DNA of 64,000 bases from Streptomyces sp. KL109B (GCF_030766935.1 NZ_JASERL010000009.1:186001-250000), one strand, 5' to 3'; counted from the stretch's first letter, positions 1 through 8,640 are shown. Numbers and translations are program-made. Notes: a model not told the origin generated them from the sequence alone.

Positions 1-559
1 CCGCCACCCACACAAGGCCGAGCCCGCCGGTGACGAGGAAGGAACCCTTCCAGCCGAGGGCGGCGATCAGGGCCGTGACCAGGGGGACGGAGAGCAGGGT
101 GCCGCCGCGGGCACCGGAGTCGTAGATCCCGCTGGCCAGGGCTCTTTCGCGAACGGGGAACCAGTCACCGACCATCTTGGTCGCCGCCGGGAAGGCCGCC
201 GCCTCCCCGGTGCCGAGCAGCAACCGCATCCCCAGCAGCGAACCGGCCCCGCGCACCAGCACGGTGGCCGCGGTGAACACCGACCACCAGGCCACCGCGA
301 AGGCGAAGGTGAGCCGGGCGCCGAAGCGGTCCACGAGGGAGCCGGCCGGGATCTGGCAGATCGAGTACGTCCAGAAGAAGGCGCCCAGGATCAGCCCGGT
401 CTCGCCGGAGGAGATGTGCAGGTCGTGGCTCATGAAGGGGAGCGCGACCGAGAGGTTGGCGCGGTCGATGTAGTTGATCGCCATGGCGGCGAACGCGAGT
501 CCCACCATGAGCCAACGAACCCGGCTGGCCGGGGCAGTTGGCGACTTTCTCTGTGCCAT
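1..559 (-). CDS. MFS transporter, N-terminal part (sugar-acid/anion:cation symporter type)
   Basis: Partial: the gene runs off the left edge, so only about 186 N-terminal residues are visible. The start is the ATG ending at 559 (MAQRKSPTAPASRVRWLMVG). The segment AINYIDRANLSVALPFM is the hallmark of the anion:cation symporter branch (galactonate, glucarate, hexuronate carriers), and GSLVDRFGAR is the MFS loop 2-3 motif. A run of hydrophobic helices follows. Role inferred: proton-coupled uptake of a small organic acid across the inner membrane. It is divergent from the penicillin acylase gene, with about 240 bases between them. The substrate cannot be told from this part. Confidence 0.85.
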   Translation of the reverse strand, partial: MAQRKSPTAPASRVRWLMVGLAFAAMAINYIDRANLSVALPFMSHDLHISSGETGLILGAFFWTYSICQIPAGSLVDRFGARLTFAFAVAWWSVFTAATVLVRGAGSLLGMRLLLGTGEAAAFPAATKMVGDWFPVRERALASGIYDSGARGGTLLSVPLVTALIAALGWKGSFLVTGGLGLVWVA

Positions 560-796
560 TGGGCAATGGAACCCCGCCGTCCGCACCCTGTCAATAGTGA
601 CAGGGTGCCGGGTCCGAGTGCCGGGTCCGAGCGCCGGGTCCGGGTGTCGGTCCGGGGGGTGTCCGGGTGTTTGTAGCCACCATTGACGTGATGTGTGCGC
701 GCTGCGAAACTCCCCTGGTCCGAGCCGCCGACCGATCGTTCGGGCGGTGTGGCCGGATGTCCTGTGTGGTGACTCGACGGAAGGCGGGACCATCCT
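560..796. other. divergent intergenic region with imperfect GC repeats
   Basis: This gap separates the leftward MFS gene from the rightward acylase gene. Around 600-650 it holds several imperfect copies of GCCGGGTCCGAG. The half nearer the acylase carries the operator-like element at 731-744. A GGAAGG ribosome-binding site at about 779-784 precedes the GTG at 797. I see no small gene in it. Confidence 0.4.
731..744. promoter_or_regulatory. PaaR-like operator candidate upstream of the penicillin acylase
   Basis: The sequence ACCGATCGTTCGGG matches ACCGNNCGNNCGGT at all fixed positions but the last. As I recall, that pattern is the core of the TetR-family PaaR site described in Corynebacterium glutamicum. 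It lies about 50 bases before the acylase start and resembles the perfect palindrome at 5294-5307 in the paa divergent promoter. The match is seen; binding is inferred. Confidence 0.35.
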
Positions 797-3412
797 GTGC
801 GTGCGGAACCCATGAGAAGCGAACCCCGGCGACGGGGGCGGCGCCTCGCCGGTGCGTTGGGCGCCGGCCTGCTGCTGGCCGCGGCCACCGTGCCGCAGGC
901 GCAGGCGCAGGCGCGGGCCGGTGCCGACGGGCGGGGTGGTGGCTCCGTCACCTCGCTGCGGCAGGGGGCCGTCACCATCAAGCGAGACACGTGGGGCGCC
1001 CCGAACATCTACTCCGGCACCACGTTCGGGCTGTTCTACGGGTACGGCTACGCCGCGGCCCAAGACCGCCTGTTCCAGCTCGACATGACCAGGCGCGGCG
1101 CCGAAGGCACCGTCTCCGAAGTGCTGGGCGGCGACTACGCGGACTTCGACTCCGCCGTCCGCTCCAACGTCGACACCGCCTCGGTGCGCGAGCAGTACGA
1201 GCATCTCTCCTCGCGCGACCGGGACATCCTCGACGGGTACGCGAACGGCCTGAACACCTGGATCGACAAGGCCCTGGCCGACCGCGACCGGCTGCTGCCG
1301 AAGGAGTACCACGACTTCGGCTTCACCCCGAAGCGCTGGACCGGCCTGGACGTCGCGATGGTGACCGTCGGCACTATGGCGATCCGCTTCTCCGACTACA
1401 ACGCCGAACTCGACAACCTCGCCCAACTACGGCAGGTGGAGGCGAAGTTCGGGAAGAAGCGGGGGCGCGAGGTCTTCGACCAGCTGCACTGGACCGTGGA
1501 CCCGAAGGCACCGTCGACGCTGTCCGCGGCCGACCGGGGCGACACCCCGGCCGGACAGCGGGCACCCTCGGCGCTTCCCGCCTCCGGCTCCGTGAACGGG
1601 CTGCGCCCGGGCGCGCCACCGGCGGCCGCCGCCCCGCCCGAGAAGACGCTGCCCGAGCCCGCGAAGGGTGGTGACAGGGGCAAGCAACGGGCGGCCGTCA
1701 CCGAGCAGTTGGACGCGCTGTGGGCCCCGGCCCGCCAGCCCCGGTTCTCCAACATGATGCTCGTCGGCAAGAAGCGTGCGCGCGGCGCCGAGAGCCTGCT
1801 GCTCAACGGGCCGCAGTTCGGCACGTTCAACCCGTCCTACGTGTACGAAGTCGGGCTGCACGGCGCCGGGTTCGATGTCGTGGGCAACACACCCTTCGCG
1901 TACCCGGTGGTGCTCTTCGGGCACAACGCCGACATCTCCTGGGGTGCCACGGCCGGCAACGGTGACACCGTCGACATCTACGAGGAGCACCTCGACCCCG
2001 CCGATCGCCTGCGCTACCGGTACGACGGCGCGTACCGCAGGATGACGACACGCACCGAGACCGTACGGGTCAAGGGCGGGGCGGACCGCGAGGTGACGGT
2101 GCACTCGACCGTGCACGGACCGGTCGTCGCCGTCGACGCGGAGCGTGGTGTCGCGTACACGAAGAAGCGCAGTTGGGCGGGGAAGGAGCTGGAGTCGCTG
2201 TTCGCCTGGGTCGACTCCACGCAGGCCCGCGACCATGCCGAGTGGGAGCAGCAGGCGCGGCGCCTCGCCATCAGCATCAACTGGTACTACAGCGACCGGC
2301 ACGGCAACATCGGCTACTTCTTCGCCGGACACTTCCCCGAGCGCCTCGCGGGCCAGGACCGGCGGCTGCCCGCCGACGGCAGCGGCGCCATGGAGTGGCG
2401 GGGCACCCAGCCCGTCGCCACCGGCAACCCCCACGTCCTCAATCCGCGCGAGGGCTACCTGGCCAACTGGAACAACTCGCCCGCGCCCGGCTACCCGAAC
2501 TCCGACTTCACCCCCTGGGCCCGCGCCGACCGGGTCGTGCTGCTGCAGAAGCAGCTCGCCGCGAAGCGGAGTGTCGGCGCCGACGAGCTGTGGCGGATGA
2601 TGAAGAACGCCGCGCTCACGGACGTCAACGCGGACTGGTTCCGGCCCCTCGTCCGCAAGGCCGCCGCCGGTCTTCCGGCCGACAGCGCGGAGCGGCGCGT
2701 CGCCGACGCCCTGGCCGCCTGGGACGGCCGCAGCACCGACGACGACCGTGACGGCCACTACGACAGCCCCGGCCCCGCCATCATGCGGACCTGGCTCGAC
2801 GCGGCCCTCGCCGACACCCTCGGCAAGAGTCTGCCGAAGGACGTGGCCGCGAAGTACACCACCACCGAATACGCCGCCCCGGGCAAGCCGACGCCGGGCA
2901 GCCAGCACGTCACCGCCGGCGGCCAGGTCCTCTACAACGCCCTGCTCGGCAAGGACGCCTCCGTGCCCCAGCGCGTGAACCTGCTCGGCGACCGGAACTC
3001 CACGGACGTGATCCGCGAGGCCCTCCGTACGACGGCGCGAAAGCTCACCGACGCGTACGGGACCAACCGCACGGCCGACTGGCTCGCCCCCACCGCCCGA
3101 CACACCTTCGGCACCAGCAGCTACCTCGGCGTCCCCATGACCGACAAGAACGCCGAGCTCTCCGGCCCGGTCTACATGAACCGCGGCACCGAGAACGATC
3201 TGATGGTGGCGGGCCGCGACCGCATCGCAGGACACGATGTCCTCCCGCCCGGCCAGAGCGGCTTCACCGCACCCGACGGCACCCGCTCACCCCACTACGC
3301 CGACCAGCTCGACCTGTACGTCAACTGGCGCCACAAGCCGACGTACTTCACCGAGCAGGAGGTGAACGAGAACCTCAAGTCGACGGAACGGCTGAGGTTC
3401 AGGACGCGCTGA
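797..3412 (+). CDS. pac: penicillin G acylase precursor (Ntn hydrolase)
   Basis: Secreted enzyme hydrolysing the phenylacetyl side chain of penicillin G and related amides. The 871-residue length and motifs fit the E. coli/Kluyvera pac family: LFYGYGYAAAQDRLFQ and FGFTPKRW in the alpha chain, a long Pro/Ala-rich spacer at about 240-310, then RFSNMM, where Ser318 should become the N-terminal nucleophile of the beta chain. LLNGPQFG (Gln), WGATAG and ANWNNSP (catalytic Asn) follow in the expected order. A basic, Ala-rich signal peptide ends near AQAQA. GTG 797 is chosen because GGAAGG lies about 13 bases upstream; ATG 812 is possible. It sits beside the PAA degradation genes that would consume its product. 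Confidence 0.9.
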   Translation: MRAEPMRSEPRRRGRRLAGALGAGLLLAAATVPQAQAQARAGADGRGGGSVTSLRQGAVTIKRDTWGAPNIYSGTTFGLFYGYGYAAAQDRLFQLDMTRRGAEGTVSEVLGGDYADFDSAVRSNVDTASVREQYEHLSSRDRDILDGYANGLNTWIDKALADRDRLLPKEYHDFGFTPKRWTGLDVAMVTVGTMAIRFSDYNAELDNLAQLRQVEAKFGKKRGREVFDQLHWTVDPKAPSTLSAADRGDTPAGQRAPSALPASGSVNGLRPGAPPAAAAPPEKTLPEPAKGGDRGKQRAAVTEQLDALWAPARQPRFSNMMLVGKKRARGAESLLLNGPQFGTFNPSYVYEVGLHGAGFDVVGNTPFAYPVVLFGHNADISWGATAGNGDTVDIYEEHLDPADRLRYRYDGAYRRMTTRTETVRVKGGADREVTVHSTVHGPVVAVDAERGVAYTKKRSWAGKELESLFAWVDSTQARDHAEWEQQARRLAISINWYYSDRHGNIGYFFAGHFPERLAGQDRRLPADGSGAMEWRGTQPVATGNPHVLNPREGYLANWNNSPAPGYPNSDFTPWARADRVVLLQKQLAAKRSVGADELWRMMKNAALTDVNADWFRPLVRKAAAGLPADSAERRVADALAAWDGRSTDDDRDGHYDSPGPAIMRTWLDAALADTLGKSLPKDVAAKYTTTEYAAPGKPTPGSQHVTAGGQVLYNALLGKDASVPQRVNLLGDRNSTDVIREALRTTARKLTDAYGTNRTADWLAPTARHTFGTSSYLGVPMTDKNAELSGPVYMNRGTENDLMVAGRDRIAGHDVLPPGQSGFTAPDGTRSPHYADQLDLYVNWRHKPTYFTEQEVNENLKSTERLRFRTR

Positions 3413-3435
3413 CGCAGTGACGCCCTGACGTCAGC
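3408..3435. terminator. hairpin between convergent pac and paaK
   Basis: GCTGACG at 3408-3414 and CGTCAGC at 3429-3435 form an inverted repeat that overlaps the acylase stop codon and sits just beyond the paaK stop. The gap between the convergent genes is only 26 bases. It may act as a two-way terminator, but the 14-base loop is large and there is no T-run. Confidence 0.3.
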
Positions 3436-3438
3436 GGC

Positions 3439-4788
3439 TCAGTCCCGGTTGTCGACGATGCGCTTGATCTTGCCGATCGAGCGCATCAGGGTCTCCGGTT
3501 CCACGATGTCGACCGAGACGGTGACACCGACGCCGTCCTTGACCCCCTTGACGATCTCCGCGGCGGCGGTCGAACGCTGGTCGGGGCCCGCGTCGGTGCG
3601 GGCCTCGACGCGTACGGTCAGGTGGTCCATGCGGCCACGGCGGGTCAGTTCCAGCTGGAAGTGCGGGGCCACGCCGGTGCTGCGCAGGACTATCTCCTCG
3701 ATCTGGCTGGGGAAGACGTTCACCCCGCGCAGGATGATCATGTCGTCGCAGCGTCCGGTGACCTTCCGCATGCGGCGGAACGGCGCGCGGGCCGTTCCGG
3801 GCAGCAGCCGGGTCAGGTCACGGGTGCGGTAGCGGATGACGGGCATGGCCTCCTTGGTGAGCGAGGTGAACGTCAACTCGCCCTCCTCGCCGTCGGGAAG
3901 GACCTCGCCCGTGATGGGGTCGACGACCTCCGGGAGGAAGTGGTCCTCCCAGATGTGCAGGCCGTCCTTCGAGTCGACGCACTCCTGGGCCACACCCGGG
4001 CCGATGACCTCGGAGAGGCCGTAGATGTCGACGGCGTGGATGTCCATGCGGTCCTCGATCTCCCGGCGCATGGCCTCGGTCCAGGGCTCGGCGCCGAAGA
4101 TGCCCACCTGGAGGGAGGTACCGCGCGGGTCGATGCCCTGGCGTTCGAACTCGTCGAGCAGGGTGAGCATGTAGGACGGCGTGACGAGGATGATCTCGGG
4201 CCGGAAGTCCTGGATGATCTGCACCTGCCGCGCGGTCATCCCGCCGGAAGCGGGGACGACGGTGCAGCCGGCCCGCTCCGCCCCGTAGTGCGCGCCCAGG
4301 CCGCCGGTGAACAGGCCGTATCCGTAGGAGTTGTGCACCTTGTGTCCCGGGCGGCCGCCCGCCGCGCGGATCGAGCGGGCGAAGACGTCGGCCCACATCG
4401 ACAGGTCGTTCTCGGTGTAGCCGACGACCGTGGGGCGTCCCGTGGTGCCGCTGGAGGCGTGGATGCGGCGGACATCCTCCTGGGGGACGGCGAACATCCC
4501 GAAGGGGTAGCTGTCGCGCAGGTCCGCCTTGGTGGTGTACGGGAAGCGCGCGAGGTCTTCGAGAGTGCGGCAGTCCTCGGGGCGCACCCCGGCCGCGTCG
4601 AACTTCTTCCGGTACAGCTCTACGTTGTCGTAGGCGTGCCGCAGCGTCGCTCGCAGGCGGGTGAGCTGAAGCTCTCCGAGCTCGTCGCCGGTCAAGCGCT
4701 CACCGGCGTCCCGGAGTTCCCCGGGGAGCGGGGGACCGAGCCGCTGCTCCGTGCCGGCCCTGGTCATCGGCTTGCTGCCCATCGTCAT
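3439..4788 (-). CDS. paaK: phenylacetate-CoA ligase
   Basis: Catalyses phenylacetate + CoA + ATP to phenylacetyl-CoA, the entry step of the aerobic PAA pathway; cytoplasmic. The 449 residues match PaaK in length. Visible motifs: the AMP-binding P-loop HASSGTTGRPTVVGYT, YGYGLFTGGLG, IYGLSEVIGPGVAQEC, the YRTRDLT segment, and the C-terminal DDMIILRGVNVFPSQIE hinge. The ATG ending at 4788 overlaps the paaI stop as ATGA, so the two genes are translationally coupled. It probably shares the divergent promoter region upstream of paaI. Confidence 0.95.
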   Translation of the reverse strand: MTMGSKPMTRAGTEQRLGPPLPGELRDAGERLTGDELGELQLTRLRATLRHAYDNVELYRKKFDAAGVRPEDCRTLEDLARFPYTTKADLRDSYPFGMFAVPQEDVRRIHASSGTTGRPTVVGYTENDLSMWADVFARSIRAAGGRPGHKVHNSYGYGLFTGGLGAHYGAERAGCTVVPASGGMTARQVQIIQDFRPEIILVTPSYMLTLLDEFERQGIDPRGTSLQVGIFGAEPWTEAMRREIEDRMDIHAVDIYGLSEVIGPGVAQECVDSKDGLHIWEDHFLPEVVDPITGEVLPDGEEGELTFTSLTKEAMPVIRYRTRDLTRLLPGTARAPFRRMRKVTGRCDDMIILRGVNVFPSQIEEIVLRSTGVAPHFQLELTRRGRMDHLTVRVEARTDAGPDQRSTAAAEIVKGVKDGVGVTVSVDIVEPETLMRSIGKIKRIVDNRD

Positions 4789-5267
4789 GCCTCCACACTT
4801 CGGATCACGCGGCTTCGCCCCCGGAACTCGGCGACGACTTCCTCGCCCCGCCGGACAGTGATGTCGTAGATGCCGCTCCGCCCGTAGGTGGTGCGCTCCA
4901 TCGCCGTCGCCCGCAGCACGTCGCCCTCCATGGCGGGCGTCACGAAGGTGATGTCCGCGCCCGCGGCCACCGTCACCGGGCCGTGGCTGTTGCAGGCACA
5001 GGCGAAGGCGGTGTCGGCGAGCAGGAAGACGTAGCCGCCGTGGGCGATGCCGTGTCCGTTGACCATGTTCTCGCGCACGGTCATCCGCAGTTCGGCCGAC
5101 CCCTGGCCGGCGTCGAGCAGCTCGATGCCGAGCAGTTGGGACGCCTTGTCGGCGGCGAACATCCGCTGAGCCGGCCCGTCGTCGTCCGTCGTTCGCGCCT
5201 CCGTCGGCTCTTCCGGCCGCTCTTCCACCGGCCCTTCCGTCGGCTTTCCGGAATCGGAGATTTCCAC
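4785..5267 (-). CDS. paaI: PaaI hotdog-fold thioesterase
   Basis: Hydrolyses stalled ring-hydroxylated phenylacetyl-CoA intermediates and so releases CoA when the PAA pathway jams. The hotdog core is clear: ENMVNGHGIAHGGYVFLLADTAFA (the HGG region with the catalytic Asp further on) and ITFVTPAMEGDVLRATA. The GTG start ending at 5267 gives 160 residues, with about 35 extra acidic Glu/Pro-rich residues before the usual family start near MFAADKASQLLG. A shorter start there is possible. First gene of the paaI-paaK pair, divergent from paaN. Confidence 0.92.
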   Translation of the reverse strand: MEISDSGKPTEGPVEERPEEPTEARTTDDDGPAQRMFAADKASQLLGIELLDAGQGSAELRMTVRENMVNGHGIAHGGYVFLLADTAFACACNSHGPVTVAAGADITFVTPAMEGDVLRATAMERTTYGRSGIYDITVRRGEEVVAEFRGRSRVIRSVEA

Positions 5268-5293
5268 AGTTCATCGACCACCCTTGCTGCCCG

Positions 5294-5307
5294 ACCGAAC
5301 ATTCGGT
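5294..5307. promoter_or_regulatory. PaaR-like palindromic operator in the paaI/paaN divergent promoter
   Basis: ACCGAA-CA-TTCGGT is a perfect 6-base inverted repeat with a 2-base spacer, 27 bases from the paaI start and about 60 from the paaN start. It fits the ACCGNNCGNNCGGT core recalled for actinobacterial PaaR, except CA instead of CG in the centre, and the right flank continues TAG as in that motif. A single site could control both transcripts. No paaR gene lies in this window. Confidence 0.6.
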
Positions 5308-5367
5308 TAGCGTGACGCCGCGATCAAGGAATCAGCATCTGAAGTGCCTGTCAAGAGGTGGATTGTC

Positions 5368-7092
5368 TTGTCCGAAACCCCCAGCGAGCGCCCCGACTTC
5401 TTCGCCCGCCACCAGAATCTGCTGGAGCGGGCGGTCGCCGCCGCGGCCGAGCGCGACCACTGGTCGGCGTACCCGGAGTCCCCGAGCCCCAAGGTGTACG
5501 GAGACGAGGCCGCGCCGACCGGGGAGGCCGCCTTCCGCGCGCAGCTCGACACCGCCTTCGAACTCCCCGGCCACCCCGGGGCCGGGACGGTCTCCGTCGG
5601 CGAGCGTTCCCCGTACGGGTTCGGCCTGGGCATCGACTACCCGAACGTGACACCGGAGTCGGCGGTCGCCGCGGCGAAGGCGGCCGCCCCGGCCTGGCGC
5701 GCGGCCACCGCGGACGTACGCGCGGGCGTCGCCGCCGAGATCCTGGCCCGGCTCAACGCGGCCGCCTTCGAGATGGCGCACGCCGTGCACCACACCACCG
5801 GGCAGCCGTTCGTGATGGCCTTCCAGGCCGGCGGCCCGCACGCCCAGGACCGCGGTCTCGAAGCGGTGGCGTACGCCTGGGCCGAGCAGAAGAAGCTCCC
5901 GCGGACGGCCCGTTGGACCAAGCCGCAGCGCAAGGGCGACGACCTGGTGATGGAGAAGACCTTCACCCCGGTCGGCCGCGGCATCAACCTCCTCGTCGCC
6001 TGCAACACCTTCCCGACGTGGAACGGCTACCCGGGCCTGTTCGCAGGACTCGTCACCGGCAACCCGGTGATCGTCAAGCCGCACCCGGGCGCCGTCCTGC
6101 CGCTCGCCCTCACCGTCCGCATCGCCCGCGAGGTCCTCACCGAGGCCGGCTTCGACCCGGACGTCGTGCTGCTCGCGGCCGAGGGCGCCGGGCAGCGCAC
6201 CGCCGCCGAGCTCGCCGTGCACCCCGACGTACGCGTCGTGGACTTCACCGGCTCCAAGGAGTTCGGCAACTGGCTGGAGGACAACGCCCGCCAGGCCGTC
6301 GTCTACACCGAGAAGGCCGGGCTCAACACCGTCGTCCTGGACTCCACCGACGACTACAAGGGCCTGCTGCGCAACCTCGCCTTCTCGCTGTCCCTCTACA
6401 GCGGCCAGATGTGCACCACCCCGCAGAACCTGCTGGTCCCGCGCGACGGCATCCGTACGGACCAGGGCCCGCGCACGGCGGCCGAGTTCGCCGACGACCT
6501 CGCGCTCGCCCTCGACAAGCTGCTCGGCGATCCGCAGCGGGCCGCGGGGACGCTCGGCGCGATCGTCAGCGCCTCGGTCGGCGAGCGGCTCGACGCGGCG
6601 GCGGGCCTCGGCAAGCCCGTCCACCCCTCGCGGACCCTGGAACACCCCGAGTACGAGGGCGCCGTGCTGCGCACCCCGCACGTGGCGTTCCTCGACACCG
6701 CGGACGCGGACAGCCGGGAGACCTTCACCCGCGAGTGGTTCGGCCCCATCTCCTTTGTGATCGCCACCGATTCCACCGAGCACAGCCTCCGGCTGTTCAC
6801 CGGGACGGTGCGCGAGCACGGCGCGCTGACGTCGACGGTGCACGCCGACGACGAGGACGTTCTCGCCGCCGCCCGGCTCGCGGCCCTGGATGCCGGGGTG
6901 CACCTCTCGGAGAACCTCACCGGCGCGGTGTTCTCCAACCAGACCGCCGCGTTCAGCGACTTCCACGGCAGCGCCGCCAACGCGGCGGCCTCCGCGACGC
7001 TCACCGACTCGGCGTTCGTCACGGGGCGCTTCGACGTCCTGCAGTCGCGTCGGCACGTGGCGGCGGAAGCCGTCGAGCTGGAGCGGATGTGA
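5368..7092 (+). CDS. paaN: phenylacetic acid degradation protein PaaN (aldehyde dehydrogenase)
   Basis: Aldehyde dehydrogenase of the PAA cluster, inferred to act on the ring-opened semialdehyde; it lacks the C-terminal hotdog hydratase domain of PaaZ. Features: CNTFPTWNGYPGLFAGLVTGNPVIVKPH (Lys/His cofactor region), FTGSKEFGNWL, and SLYSGQMCTTPQNL with the catalytic Cys. TTG 5368 (MSETPSERPDFF) is chosen because AGAGGTGG lies seven bases upstream. A GTG at 5344 would add eight residues but has a poorer ribosome-binding site. The gene ends in a GTGA overlap with the next small gene, so the rightward operon continues unbroken. Confidence 0.9.
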   Translation: MSETPSERPDFFARHQNLLERAVAAAAERDHWSAYPESPSPKVYGDEAAPTGEAAFRAQLDTAFELPGHPGAGTVSVGERSPYGFGLGIDYPNVTPESAVAAAKAAAPAWRAATADVRAGVAAEILARLNAAAFEMAHAVHHTTGQPFVMAFQAGGPHAQDRGLEAVAYAWAEQKKLPRTARWTKPQRKGDDLVMEKTFTPVGRGINLLVACNTFPTWNGYPGLFAGLVTGNPVIVKPHPGAVLPLALTVRIAREVLTEAGFDPDVVLLAAEGAGQRTAAELAVHPDVRVVDFTGSKEFGNWLEDNARQAVVYTEKAGLNTVVLDSTDDYKGLLRNLAFSLSLYSGQMCTTPQNLLVPRDGIRTDQGPRTAAEFADDLALALDKLLGDPQRAAGTLGAIVSASVGERLDAAAGLGKPVHPSRTLEHPEYEGAVLRTPHVAFLDTADADSRETFTREWFGPISFVIATDSTEHSLRLFTGTVREHGALTSTVHADDEDVLAAARLAALDAGVHLSENLTGAVFSNQTAAFSDFHGSAANAAASATLTDSAFVTGRFDVLQSRRHVAAEAVELERM

Positions 7093-7322
7093 GTACGGAT
7101 GTGAGTACGGGTTTGCGTACGCGCAACGCCATCAGCGGCCGGATGATCGAGGAACTGCACGCCGTCTGCGACGCGTTGGAGCGTGAGCCGGGGCTCGGCA
7201 TCCTCGACGCACCCGGAGCGCACCCGGTCGCCGACGACCTCACGCAGGCCGTGCTGTTCGAGGGCCAGGACAAGAAGGACCGGATGACACGTTTCTTGGA
7301 GAAGAAGGGGAGCGGTCGATGA
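7089..7322 (+). pseudogene. internally deleted enoyl-CoA hydratase (crotonase) remnant, still open and coupled
   Basis: A 77-residue frame overlaps paaN (GTGA) and paaA (ATGA). RNAISGRMIEELHAVCDALE matches the segment after the LNRP motif near the N-terminus of crotonases, and VADDLTQAVLFEGQDKKDRM is their extreme C-terminus. The roughly 180 residues between, including the oxyanion-hole glycines and catalytic acid, are gone, with GLGI perhaps kept as a stump. The first residues (STDVSTGL) do not look native. It cannot be an active hydratase. Either it is a remnant kept for translational coupling or a new small protein. The similarity is read by eye. Confidence 0.7.
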
Positions 7323-8344
7323 GTTCGATGGCGCACGACAACACGGCGGCAGCCGCCGCCCCGGACGCCGACGCCGCCGAAGACCGCCTCCGGGCCCACT
7401 TCGAGCGCACCATCGCGAAGGACCAGCGGATCGAACCGCGCGACTGGATGCCGGACGGCTACCGCAGGACACTGGTCCGGCAGATCGCCCAGCACGCCCA
7501 CTCCGAGATCATCGGTATGCAGCCGGAGGGCGACTGGATCACGCGCGCGCCCTCACTGCGCCGCAAGGCGATCCTGTTCGCGAAGGTGCAGGACGAGGCG
7601 GGCCACGGCCTGTACCTGTACTCGGCGGCCGAGACGCTCGGCGCGGACCGGCAGGACCTGACCGAGCGGCTGGTCTCGGGCCGCCAGAAGTACTCCTCGA
7701 TCTTCAACTACCCGACCCCGACCTTCGCGGACGTCGGCGTCATCGGCTGGTTCGTCGACGGCGCGGCGATCTGCAACCAGGTGCCGCTGTGCCGCGGCTC
7801 GTACGGCCCGTACGCGCGGGCCATGGTGCGGGTGTGCAAGGAGGAGTCCTTCCACCAACGCCAGGGCTACGAACTGCTGATGACGATGACGCGCGGCACC
7901 GAGGAACAGCGGGCCATGGTGCAAGGCGCCGTCGACCGCTGGTGGTGGCCCTCGCTGATGATGTTCGGGCCGCCGGACGACGACTCGCCCAACTCCGCCC
8001 AGTCGATGGCCTGGCGCATCAAGCGGCACTCCAACGACGAGCTGCGGCAGAAGTTCGTCGACATGACCGTCCCGCAGGCCGAGAAGCTGGGCGTCACCCT
8101 CCCCGACCCCGAGCTGCGGTGGAACGAGGAGCGCGGCCACCACGACTTCGGCACACCGGACTTCGCCGAGCTGACGCGCGTCATCAAGGGCGAAGGACCG
8201 TGCAACGCCGAGCGCGTCGACCGCCGCCGCACGGCACACGAAGAAGGCGCCTGGGTGCGCGAAGCGGCGGCGGCGCACGCGGCCAAGCAGACCAAGCGGG
8301 CCGAGCGGGAATCAGACCGGGAAGCGAAGGAGCACGCCGCATGA
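7319..8344 (+). CDS. paaA: phenylacetyl-CoA epoxidase catalytic subunit PaaA
   Basis: Diiron subunit of the multicomponent monooxygenase that makes ring-1,2-epoxyphenylacetyl-CoA using O2 and electrons from PaaE. The 341 residues fit. Diiron ligands are visible in KVQDEAGHGLYLY (Glu93, His96) and CKEESFHQRQG (Glu175/176, His179). RWWWPSLMMFGP and the C-terminal RWNEERGHHDFGTPDF are conserved. ATG 7319 overlaps the stop of the preceding remnant by ATGA. The tail past residue 310 is a charged Ala/Lys/Glu extension, common in actinomycete copies. Part of the tightly packed paaABCDE operon. Confidence 0.96.
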   Translation: MSSMAHDNTAAAAAPDADAAEDRLRAHFERTIAKDQRIEPRDWMPDGYRRTLVRQIAQHAHSEIIGMQPEGDWITRAPSLRRKAILFAKVQDEAGHGLYLYSAAETLGADRQDLTERLVSGRQKYSSIFNYPTPTFADVGVIGWFVDGAAICNQVPLCRGSYGPYARAMVRVCKEESFHQRQGYELLMTMTRGTEEQRAMVQGAVDRWWWPSLMMFGPPDDDSPNSAQSMAWRIKRHSNDELRQKFVDMTVPQAEKLGVTLPDPELRWNEERGHHDFGTPDFAELTRVIKGEGPCNAERVDRRRTAHEEGAWVREAAAAHAAKQTKRAERESDREAKEHAA

Positions 8345-8634
8345 GCGGGACGAACGGCCAGTGGCCGCTGTACGAGATCTTCGTGCGCGGCAAGCGCGGA
8401 CTCAACCACGTGCACGTCGGCTCGCTGCGCGCCGCCGACGACCGGATGGCGCTCACCCACGCCCGCGACCTGTACACCCGGCGCAACGAAGGCGTCAGCG
8501 TCTGGGCGGTGCGCAGCGACGGCATCGCCGCCTCCGCCCCCGACGAGAAGGACCCCTTCTTCGAGCCGAGCGGCGACAAGGTCTACCGCCACCCGACGTT
8601 CTACGACATCCCGGACGACGTCCCGCACATCTAG
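8341..8634 (+). CDS. paaB: phenylacetyl-CoA epoxidase subunit PaaB
   Basis: Small structural subunit that bridges PaaAC heterodimers in the epoxidase. The 97 residues contain the family signature WPLYEIFVRGKRGLNHVHVG followed by ARDLYTRRNEGVSVWAV and a C-terminal FYDIPDDVPHI. The start overlaps the paaA stop (ATGA). After its TAG stop there is a 45-base gap, the only real spacing inside paaABCDE, filled by a purine-rich hexamer repeat. Confidence 0.96.
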   Translation: MSGTNGQWPLYEIFVRGKRGLNHVHVGSLRAADDRMALTHARDLYTRRNEGVSVWAVRSDGIAASAPDEKDPFFEPSGDKVYRHPTFYDIPDDVPHI

Positions 8635-8640
8635 TGCGAA

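Noticed and set aside
3622..4869. An open frame of 415 codons opposite paaK
   Set aside because: paaK is unmistakable on the other strand; this is its antisense shadow.
5358..7088. Upstream extension of the crotonase remnant frame through paaN
   Set aside because: The frame is open across paaN only because of third-position GC; only the last 77 codons, after the GTG at 7089, show family similarity.
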